Positions 7,684 to 12,397 of a stretch of 12,397 nt of DNA are shown one piece after another. The DNA comes from DASQHM01 sp035632095. GTDB taxonomy: Bacteria > Pseudomonadota > Alphaproteobacteria > Ferrovibrionales > Ferrovibrionaceae. Below the pieces are notes generated by a model. That model was not told where the DNA came from, did not search any database, and saw nothing but the letters and a program-made list of their open reading frames with translations. The stretch is from positions 1-12,397 of the forward strand of contig DASQHM010000229.1 of the NCBI GenBank assembly GCA_035632095.1. Direction: 5' to 3'. The position numbers were made by a program, and so were the translations under genes. Within the stretch, counting starts at the first letter, position 1, and each line of letters begins with the position of its first letter.

Positions 7684-7842
7684 ATGATAGCAACTATTAC
7701 CAACATATATTTGGTATAAAGACCTATTCTAATAATTGCGCTAATGCGCGCTATCTCCCTATTTTCGATCCGTTAGCGCCGTTCGTTGAGGCGCCGCGCG
7801 GGCGGCTGGTCGCCCAATCGACTTTCGCAGGGGGACGCCGCA
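7684..7842 (+). promoter_or_regulatory. AT-rich promoter region and leader of the OMP array
   Basis: Within a GC-rich window, bases 7684-7770 are strikingly AT-rich, as expected for a strong promoter. A second dyad, TACCAA (7698-7703) and TTGGTA (7711-7716) around CATATAT, lies in it. Exact hexamers are not settled: TTGCGC (7736-7741) with TATTTT (7760-7765), 18 bases apart, is one candidate, and GTGACA (7679-7684) followed by the CATATA stretch is another. The transcribed leader would be roughly 70 bases and includes a small GC hairpin (GGGCG 7800-7804, CGCCC 7811-7815) before the AGGGGGA ribosome binding site at 7829-7835. The remaining intergenic bases, 7488-7657, are GC-rich and show nothing I can name. 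Confidence 0.5.
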
Positions 7843-8895
7843 ATGAACTCGACTCTCAGGACCAAACTGCTCGGCGGCGTCGCGGCCGTCTCGCTCATCA
7901 CCTTGGTCGGCGCGCAAGATGCCTCGGCTCAGACGGCCAAGCCCGGCTCGTTCAGCATGTTCGTGCAGGGCGGCTACGACTTCGGCGGTTCGAGCACCAA
8001 CGACCTGGTGTTCGCCGAAGGCATCCGCCTCGATCGAAACAATACCGCCGGCGTCATCGGTGCTTCCCAGCCGGTCGGCAGCGGCACCGGCTCGCATCCC
8101 TTCACCGTCTCGCCGAACCATGGCTTGAGCGGCCGCGTCGGCGGCGCCTACCAGATCAACGACCGCTGGAGCATACGCGGCAGCTACACCGGCTTGCGCG
8201 CCTCCAAGCGCGGCAATTCCGGGGCGTTGAAGACGCAGAACGGCAATGCGGGCGTGTTCACCGTGCTCGGCAACGGCACCACGGACACCGGAAGTGTTAC
8301 CAGCAGCTTCGCCGCCACGGTGAAAACCCGCATCCGCGCCGACGTGGTGGATCTGCAGGCCGGCTACGACGTGGGCCTCGGCGGCACCGTGAATGCGACC
8401 GTGCTCGGCGGCATCCGCTTCGGCGAATTCAACCAGAACACCGACGTGACGCTGCTTCAGAGCAATTTAACTACGCCGCAAGCATTTCAGCACCGGAGTT
8501 CGACATTCTTCGGCGTGGGCCCGACGCTCGGCGCGCAAGTGACCGCGCCTATCGGCGGCGGTTTCGGCGTCGAAGGCGGCGTGCTCGGCGGCTTACTCCG
8601 CGGTCACCAAACCACAAAGACCGACGGCCAATTCGCCAACGACGGAGACCCGCTCCAGCAGCAGCGCTTCAAGGACGATCACTGGGCCGAGACGGCAAAT
8701 GCCGAGGCGGCGCTGACCTTCATATTGCCGGTGGGCAGCGGCGCGGTGCAGATCGCCGCCGGCTATGAAGCCATGTGGTTCCTCGGCGTGCGCGATACGC
8801 GAAACGGCATCTCCGTCACCAATAGCACCTTTGGCTCGCACCATGACGACCTGTTCTTCCACGGGCCCTTCGTGCGCGTCGGCGGCACATTCTAA
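7843..8895 (+). CDS. Outer-membrane beta-barrel protein, tandem copy 1 (Lpg1974/Legionella_OMP-like)
   Basis: A 350-residue secreted barrel protein. A signal peptide covers residues 1-29 (basic start, hydrophobic core GGVAAVSLITLVGA, cleavage after ASA). The mature chain alternates polar and hydrophobic residues, is rich in Gly, Asn and Thr, and ends in Phe (VRVGGTF), the usual C-terminal signal for outer-membrane insertion. Recurrent strands include MFVQGGYDFGG (39-49), GLSGRVGGAYQINDRWS (94-110), ADVVDLQAGYDVGLG (166-180), FFGVGPTLGAQV (222-233), FGVEGGVLGGLLRG (241-254), AVQIAAGYEAMWFLGVRDTR (301-320) and HHDDLFFHGPFVRVG (333-347). The last motifs recall the Lpg1974 pore-forming family (FHGPFLRLG-type ending); that assignment is from memory and moderate. 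The start at 7843 has a strong AGGGGGA site, and 19 upstream in-frame residues are not signal-like. It is probably a porin-like surface protein and is the first gene of a three-gene array. Confidence 0.85.
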   Translation: MNSTLRTKLLGGVAAVSLITLVGAQDASAQTAKPGSFSMFVQGGYDFGGSSTNDLVFAEGIRLDRNNTAGVIGASQPVGSGTGSHPFTVSPNHGLSGRVGGAYQINDRWSIRGSYTGLRASKRGNSGALKTQNGNAGVFTVLGNGTTDTGSVTSSFAATVKTRIRADVVDLQAGYDVGLGGTVNATVLGGIRFGEFNQNTDVTLLQSNLTTPQAFQHRSSTFFGVGPTLGAQVTAPIGGGFGVEGGVLGGLLRGHQTTKTDGQFANDGDPLQQQRFKDDHWAETANAEAALTFILPVGSGAVQIAAGYEAMWFLGVRDTRNGISVTNSTFGSHHDDLFFHGPFVRVGGTF

Positions 8896-8910
8896 CGCAA
8901 GGACAACATC

Positions 8911-9936
8911 ATGCGCTCACGGATCAAGGCGCGCCTGCTCGGCGGCGCGGCTGCGGTGGCGCTGCTCGCTTTGGTCGGGACCAACGATGCGTCCGCGCAG
9001 AGCGCCAAGCCCGGCTCGTTCGGCATGTTCGTGCAGGGCGGCTACAACTTCGGCGGCGCGCGCACCAACGACTTGGTGTTCGCCGAAGGCGCCACACAAC
9101 AGTCACGCGGCAGCTCCGCACCGGTCGGTAGCGGCACCGGCTCGCACCCGTTCACCGTCTCGCCGAACCATGGCTTGAGCGGCCGCGTCGGACTTGGCTA
9201 CCAGATCAACGACCGCTGGAGCGTGCGCGGCAGCTACACCGGCCTGCGCGCCTCCAAGCGCGGCAATACCGGGACCCATCCAACGCAGAACGGCAACGCC
9301 GGCGTGTTCACCGTGCTCGGCAACGGCACCACGGGTTCTGGCAGCGTCGTCAGCGGTTTCGCAGCCGCGGTCAAGACGCGCGTCCGCGCCGACGTGGTGG
9401 ATCTGCAAGCCGGCTACGACGTGGGCCTCGGCAATCTGGGCCAAGCGACGCTGCTCGGCGGCGTGCGTTTCGGCCGGTTCACTCAGACGACGGACGTCAC
9501 CCTCTTCACCTCCGACGGCGCTCCAACGGCGTTCAATCACCGCAAGTCGCGCTTTCGCGGGGCGGGGCCAACGCTCGGCGCGCAGGTGGCCGCCCCCATC
9601 GGCAGCGGCTTCGGCGTCGAGGGCGGCGTGCTCGGCGGCCTGCTCCGCGGCAAACAGACCACCAAAACCGATGGCCAGGCCGATGGAGATCCGCTCCGCT
9701 CGCAGCGCTTTAGCGACAATCACTGGGCCAAGACCGTGAACGCGGAGGCGGCGCTCACCTTCACGCTGCCGGTGGGCAGCGCCGCCGTGCAGGTCGCTGC
9801 GGGTTATGAGGCCATGTGGTTCCTCGGCGTGCGCGATACGCGCAACGGCATCTCGATCACCAACAGCACCTTCGGCTCGCACCACGACGATCTGTTCTTC
9901 CACGGGCCGTTCGCCCGCGCCGGTGTGACCTTCTAA
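8911..9936 (+). CDS. Outer-membrane beta-barrel protein, tandem copy 2 (Lpg1974/Legionella_OMP-like)
   Basis: A 341-residue paralogue of copy 1, starting 15 bases after its stop with AAGGA as ribosome binding site. The signal peptide is RSRIKARLLGGAAAVALLA with cleavage after ASA at 29. Strand motifs are the same and in the same order, ending SHHDDLFFHGPFARAGVTF. Differences from copy 1 cluster: the segment after FAEG (copy 1 60-78, copy 2 60-69) is shorter and unrelated; the stretch after KRGN differs (TGTHPT against SGALKT); the one after DVTL differs (FTSDGAPTAFNHRK against LQSNLTTPQAFQHRS); and that after KTDGQ is shorter. These lie between strand motifs and are probably exposed loops. 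At the DNA level long exact matches remain, for example 9151-9191 against 8101-8141 and 9301-9334 against 8251-8284, so duplication is recent or refreshed by gene conversion. Confidence 0.85.
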   Translation: MRSRIKARLLGGAAAVALLALVGTNDASAQSAKPGSFGMFVQGGYNFGGARTNDLVFAEGATQQSRGSSAPVGSGTGSHPFTVSPNHGLSGRVGLGYQINDRWSVRGSYTGLRASKRGNTGTHPTQNGNAGVFTVLGNGTTGSGSVVSGFAAAVKTRVRADVVDLQAGYDVGLGNLGQATLLGGVRFGRFTQTTDVTLFTSDGAPTAFNHRKSRFRGAGPTLGAQVAAPIGSGFGVEGGVLGGLLRGKQTTKTDGQADGDPLRSQRFSDNHWAKTVNAEAALTFTLPVGSAAVQVAAGYEAMWFLGVRDTRNGISITNSTFGSHHDDLFFHGPFARAGVTF

Positions 9937-9951
9937 CGCAAGGACACAACC

Positions 9952-11028
9952 ATGCATTCGCGAGTCAAGGCGCGTTTGCTCGCCGGCGTGGCCGCCGTCG
10001 CGTTGGCGACGCTGGTGCATGCCAAGGACGCGACGGCCGACGGCTTGCCCGACGAATACCGGTTCGGCGCGGCGAAACCCGGCCAGTGGAGTGTCACGCT
10101 GCAAGGCGGCTACAACTTCGGCGGCGCGCGCACCAACGATCTTACTTTCGCCGAAGCATTCACAGGTACGTCGGCATCGAGCGCGACGCCCTTCGGCGCC
10201 AGCCTGAAGCGCGGCTGGAACGGCCGGCTCGGCGCCGCCTACCAATTCACCGACCGCTGGAGCGGGAAGTTCCTCTACACCGGCCTGCGCGCCCACGGAC
10301 GCGGCGCGACGCCGCGCAGCTTGAGCCATACCACCAATACCAATGGCACCACTAACACGTTCGGGAACGTGAACACGGTGCTCGGCGCGCGCACGGCGAA
10401 CGGCGGGCTTGTCACCGGCACTGGCGCCGTGGTCAAGACGCGACTCCGTGCCGACCTGTTCGATTTCCAGGCGGGCTACGACGTCGGCCTCGGCCCCCAA
10501 ATGGGCGCCACCTTACTCGGTGGCCTGCGCATCGCCCGCTTCGATCAGCACACCGACGTTTCCATTTTCGGCGAGGAAGGCGAAACAGACACGAGCCTTG
10601 CTACGCGCAACTCGCGCTTCTTCGGCGTCGGCCCGACGCTCGGCGCCAAGGTCGCTATGGCCTTAGGGAGCACGGGGCCGACTAGCGGCTTCGGCATCGA
10701 GGGCGGCGTGCTCGGCGGCCTGCTGTATGGCACGCAGACCACGACCATACGCCATCAGTTTGGCGATGGTACGCCCGACGAAAGACTGCTCGACCAACAG
10801 GTGGACAAACGCCATCTCGCGGAATCGGTCGAGGCGGACGCGGCGCTGACCTATGCCTTCGGCCTCGGCGCCAGCACCGTGCAGGTGGCCGCCGGCTACG
10901 AGTTCATGTGGTTCGCGGGCGTGCGCGACACGCGGAACGGCGCCTCGATCACCAACAGCACCTTCGGCAGCCATCACGACGACCTGTTCTTTCACGGGCC
11001 GTTCCTGCGGCTGACCGGGAACTTCTGA
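9952..11028 (+). CDS. Outer-membrane beta-barrel protein, tandem copy 3 (Lpg1974/Legionella_OMP-like)
   Basis: A 358-residue member of the same family and the most divergent copy, starting 15 bases after copy 2. The signal peptide (HSRVKARLLAGVAAVALATLVHA) matches copy 2 closely. The mature N-terminus carries an insertion (GLPDEYRFGA, 31-40) before the shared AKPGQWSVTLQGGYNFGGA. The GTGSHPFTVSPNH segment of copies 1 and 2 is replaced by TPFGASLKRGW. Loops after RGAT and after DVSIFGEEGE are unrelated in sequence, and an insertion (ALGSTGPTSG) precedes FGIEGGVLGGLL. Barrel strands and the end SHHDDLFFHGPFLRLTGNF are kept, with terminal Phe. LFFHGPFLRL is the closest of the three to the Lpg1974-family ending as I remember it. 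An AAGGA ribosome binding site is shared with copy 2. It is the last gene of the array; the stop is followed by a GC hairpin and then the tRNA-Cys promoter. Confidence 0.85.
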   Translation: MHSRVKARLLAGVAAVALATLVHAKDATADGLPDEYRFGAAKPGQWSVTLQGGYNFGGARTNDLTFAEAFTGTSASSATPFGASLKRGWNGRLGAAYQFTDRWSGKFLYTGLRAHGRGATPRSLSHTTNTNGTTNTFGNVNTVLGARTANGGLVTGTGAVVKTRLRADLFDFQAGYDVGLGPQMGATLLGGLRIARFDQHTDVSIFGEEGETDTSLATRNSRFFGVGPTLGAKVAMALGSTGPTSGFGIEGGVLGGLLYGTQTTTIRHQFGDGTPDERLLDQQVDKRHLAESVEADAALTYAFGLGASTVQVAAGYEFMWFAGVRDTRNGASITNSTFGSHHDDLFFHGPFLRLTGNF

Positions 11029-11042
11029 GGGCGGCGGCGCCG

Positions 11043-11056
11043 GGTCCGCACGGACC
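11043..11056 (+). terminator. Short GC hairpin after the OMP array, possible terminator
   Basis: GGTCCG (11043-11048) and CGGACC (11051-11056) form a perfect inverted repeat with a 2-base centre (in RNA effectively a 5-bp stem with a 4-base loop), 15 bases after the stop of the third OMP gene. No T-run follows, so termination by this element alone is doubtful. It is the only candidate before the tRNA promoter. Confidence 0.3.
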
Positions 11057-11069
11057 GCGACCCCTACCC

Positions 11070-11098
11070 TTGACCCATTGACGCGGCCCGCCTATACA
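11070..11098 (+). promoter_or_regulatory. Predicted promoter of tRNA-Cys
   Basis: TTGACC (11070-11075) and TATACA (11093-11098) are separated by exactly 17 bases, a near-consensus sigma-70 promoter. The predicted start lies about 20 bases before the mature tRNA. A GC-rich discriminator (GCCCCC) follows the -10 box, a feature associated with stringent control of stable RNA genes. Confidence 0.8.
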
Positions 11099-11125
11099 GC
11101 CCCCTCGGAGTGCAATACCCCCGGC

Positions 11126-11199
11126 GGCCAGGTGGCGGAGTGGCGACGCAGCGGACTGCAAATCCGCGCACACGAGTTCGATTCTCGTCCTGGCCTCCA
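11126..11199 (+). tRNA. tRNA-Cys (anticodon GCA)
   Basis: A complete 74-base cloverleaf. The acceptor stem GGCCAGG (11126-11132) pairs with CCTGGCC (11189-11195), followed by discriminator U and an encoded CCA (11197-11199). The D stem is GCG/CGC (11135-11137 with 11147-11149). The anticodon stem GCGGA/TCCGC encloses CTGCAAA, with GCA at 11158-11160 reading the Cys codons. The T arm is ACGAG-TTCGATT-CTCGT (11072 positions shown here as 11172-11188). The U discriminator is the expected identity element for Cys. A T5 run at 11204-11208 follows and may help transcription to end. The gene is intact even though the downstream DNA looks like an integration boundary. Confidence 0.97.
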
Positions 11200-11212
11200 C
11201 CGATTTTTCCTT

Positions 11213-11264
11213 GGATTTCTGCGGATTTCAGCGCTTCGGCAGATACCCAAAACCAGCCGAAGCG
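11213..11264. repeat. Short phased direct repeat and 9-bp inverted repeat after tRNA-Cys
   Basis: GGATTTC occurs at 11213-11219 and again at 11223-11229, one helical turn apart. CGCTTCGGC (11232-11240) then pairs perfectly with GCCGAAGCG (11256-11264) across a 15-base loop. There is no T-run after the hairpin. The arrangement could be a transcription-stopping structure behind the tRNA or part of a recombination site. Confidence 0.45.
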
Positions 11265-11352
11265 TGTTGCAACGCCTTACCACTCGAACCCCGCAGATTT
11301 CTTAGCATTCCCGCAAATTCCCGAATGTTCCGTGCAACACGCATGCAACACG
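11263..11352. repeat. Three copies of a 9-mer (one inverted, two direct), candidate integrase arm sites
   Basis: TGCAACACG occurs at 11333-11341 and 11344-11352, 11 bases apart, and once inverted (CGTGTTGCA) at 11263-11271. A 9-mer three times in 90 bases is not expected by chance. Direct repeats at one-turn spacing next to the 3' end of a tRNA gene are typical of arm-type binding sites of tyrosine recombinases, but no integrase gene is visible. From 11200 to 11407 I see no convincing gene. Confidence 0.4.
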
Positions 11353-11407
11353 TTTCATCTCGTAGTTCGGGTGATGTTCTCGCGCGGCCTCGTGGTAGAA
11401 TTCCTTC

Positions 11408-11872
11408 ATGTTCGCGTTCAACTTCAATTCCATTTCGAGCGGCAGCAGTACTTGCCCAACGGTCGGCGACTTTGCTTTCGGCACGCTCACTGCGGCCATC
11501 GTCGTCGGGCTTGTTGGCGCTCCGATGGTCGCCGCAGCCGCCAGCCTCTCGCGTCGCCCCTGCCCTGCGATCGCGCATCGATGCGTGGAATTGGCGGGGT
11601 ACATCGTCCAGGAGATGGACCACGGGCCACACAACGACACCCCGGACAGTTCGTCGACGCGGGACACCACGACCACCGTGTCGTCCGGCTTCGGTAGCGG
11701 CGCCGCTAGTGGTGGCGGTGTTGTGGCTTCGCCTCCCACAGCCGGACTGCCACCACCGTTACAGGCCAACGTGATGGACCTGCCGGCGGCCGTGTGGAGC
11801 CAGCCGAGGCAACACCTAGCGTTCAATGAAGGCATGCCGGCGGTCCTGATGCAGCTCGCCGGGCCGACATGA
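11408..11872 (+). CDS. Hypothetical protein with one membrane segment and a Pro/Ser/Thr/Gly-rich stretch
   Basis: A 154-residue protein I do not recognise. A single hydrophobic segment lies at about residues 23-47 (FAFGTLTAAIVVGLVGAPMVAAA) after a short Ser-rich start. It is followed by a Cys-containing region (PCPAIAHRCVELAGYIVQEM, 52-71), a low-complexity Ser/Thr/Gly/Pro stretch (about 78-118) and a C-terminal part (VMDLPAAVWSQPRQHLAFNE, 122-141). Four cysteines are spaced at 16, 53, 60 and earlier-region positions that could be checked for disulphides. Codon third positions are G/C-rich like the rest of the window. No clear ribosome binding site is seen, so the start is uncertain. The stop overlaps the next start (ATGA), indicating a coupled pair. 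It could be a membrane-anchored periplasmic protein, but no function is assigned. Confidence 0.55.
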   Translation: MFAFNFNSISSGSSTCPTVGDFAFGTLTAAIVVGLVGAPMVAAAASLSRRPCPAIAHRCVELAGYIVQEMDHGPHNDTPDSSSTRDTTTTVSSGFGSGAASGGGVVASPPTAGLPPPLQANVMDLPAAVWSQPRQHLAFNEGMPAVLMQLAGPT

Positions 11873-12261
11873 TGAGCCTGGCGATCGCTGCCGCAACTCG
11901 CGCGCCCCTGGCCCGACGCCGCGTCGTTCGGCTGACCTTGTTCGCGTCGATCCTTGTCCTGGCGGCCACGTCGCCGATGTGGGGCCTACAGAAGGGTCTT
12001 TGGACGAAGATCGGCGCCGGCCTCCTGACTGGGGTCGTTCTTGGGGGAGACGCTGCCGAAGTTTATCCCCCGCCTCGCGGCACCGAGTGCGAGCAACGGC
12101 AGGATTGCATCGGGCCGCCTGATCGCGACATAGCGAACAACACGCATGATCCGAGCGAAACGCCGCCCTGGGCGCCAGATGGGGACAGGCCAGCGTTAAC
12201 CGAGACAATTACGCCGCCCACAGTTCCACTATTCGAGCCGGGCGCAACGCCGAAGCGCTAG
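11869..12261 (+). CDS. Hypothetical protein with two hydrophobic segments, coupled to the preceding gene
   Basis: A 130-residue protein I do not recognise. A basic N-terminus (APLARRRVVR, 11-20) precedes hydrophobic segment one (LTLFASILVLAATSPMWG, 21-38), and a second follows (IGAGLLTGVVLGG, 47-59). The rest (about 60-130) is hydrophilic and proline-rich, with two cysteines in ECEQRQDCIGPP. The sequence could be a signal-anchored or twice-spanning inner-membrane protein with a disordered tail. The start overlaps the previous stop as ATGATG, so either of the first two methionine codons could be used, by reinitiation. Codon use resembles the host. The stop coincides with the palindrome GCGCTAGCGC (12255-12264). 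It faces a convergent reading frame at the window end. Real gene status is likely but function is unknown. Confidence 0.55.
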   Translation: MMSLAIAAATRAPLARRRVVRLTLFASILVLAATSPMWGLQKGLWTKIGAGLLTGVVLGGDAAEVYPPPRGTECEQRQDCIGPPDRDIANNTHDPSETPPWAPDGDRPALTETITPPTVPLFEPGATPKR

Positions 12262-12273
12262 CGCGTTACCCGG

Positions 12274-12397
12274 TCAAGCCTGCTTCCAATTGCGGATTTT
12301 GAGAATCATCCCTTCGTCCAAGACGGCCGGCTCGCGGCATCCAGTCCTGGCTATAAGGGCCAAATAGTGCTTGTCGGATTGCCCGTGCTCGTATTTA
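12274..12397 (-). CDS. Partial C-terminal end of an unrecognised protein
   Basis: Reading leftwards from the window edge, 40 uninterrupted codons end in TGA at 12276-12274. The visible part runs KYEHGQSDKHYLALIARTGC and then to EGMILKIRNWKQA at the end. The mix of charged, aromatic and hydrophobic residues looks like a folded domain. It is convergent with the preceding hypothetical gene, with 12 bases between the stops. The opposite strand is also open here but has no start codon. The start lies outside the window, so family and length cannot be judged. Confidence 0.45.
   Translation of the reverse strand, partial: KYEHGQSDKHYLALIARTGCREPAVLDEGMILKIRNWKQA

Larger units (their letters stand above)
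7843..11028 (+). repeat. Tandem three-copy OMP gene array
   Basis: Three homologous reading frames of 1053, 1026 and 1077 bases stand head to tail. The two junctions share the 16-base sequence TTCTAACGCAAGGACA (8890-8905 and 9931-9946), covering the stop codon and next ribosome binding site. This shows that the repeat unit includes the junction and that the array grew by unequal exchange rather than separate insertion. Copies 1 and 2 are the closest pair. Confidence 0.85.

Noticed and set aside
9103..10500. 465-codon minus-strand frame across OMP copies 2 and 3
   Set aside because: It is antisense to two secreted barrel genes with signal peptides and ribosome binding sites, spans their junction, and its repeated sequence merely mirrors the paralogy of the genes.
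11302..11835. 177-codon minus-strand frame opposite the first hypothetical gene
   Set aside because: It conflicts with the plus-strand frame, which is ATGA-coupled to the next gene and has host-like codon use. Only its last part looks protein-like, and that is listed separately as a weak finding.
11220..12299. TGCGGATTT at 11220-11228 and 12291-12299 as left and right attachment cores
   Set aside because: Nine bases is too short for a tRNA-targeting attachment core, which would normally repeat the tRNA 3' end, and neither copy includes tRNA sequence.

Overview
The window looks like chromosomal DNA of an alphaproteobacterium, probably of the order Hyphomicrobiales (Rhizobiales). The evidence is the high GC content with strong G/C third-position bias, a PopZ (DUF2497) gene directly upstream of valS, the pcm-tolC-popZ-valS order that I recall from many alphaproteobacteria, and an alphaproteobacterial-type tRNA-Cys. 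The genus cannot be named from the sequence.

Layout. Positions 131-1395 (+ strand) hold a small conserved protein of unknown function and two adjacent DoxX-family membrane proteins that are paralogues of each other. Positions 1415-7425 (- strand) hold a five-gene block read in the order pcm (protein-isoaspartate methyltransferase-like), tolC (outer-membrane efflux channel), popZ (polar organising protein), valS (valyl-tRNA synthetase) and a small deaminase that closely resembles blasticidin-S deaminase from Bacillus. popZ, valS and the deaminase are tightly spaced and probably co-transcribed. A good sigma-70-like promoter lies in front of pcm.

A 400-base divergent intergenic region (7441-7842) contains the pcm promoter, a large near-perfect palindrome and an AT-rich stretch. 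It serves a + strand array of three tandem paralogous beta-barrel outer-membrane proteins (7843-11028, probably the Lpg1974/Legionella_OMP family). The copies differ mainly in segments that look like surface loops, and two of the gene junctions are almost identical. This is the most distinctive structure in the window.

After the array comes a tRNA-Cys with a clear promoter (TTGACC, 17 bp, TATACA). The DNA just downstream of the tRNA is lower in GC and contains clustered short direct and inverted repeats, which resemble the arm sites of a tRNA-targeting integrase, although no integrase is present. Two overlapping (ATGA-coupled) genes for unrecognised small membrane-anchored or secreted proteins follow. 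The window ends inside a minus-strand reading frame of which only 40 codons are visible.

No CRISPR array, insertion sequence, rRNA or recognisable defence system is present. The window is largely ordinary core genome, with the accessory-looking parts confined to the OMP array and the region after the tRNA.
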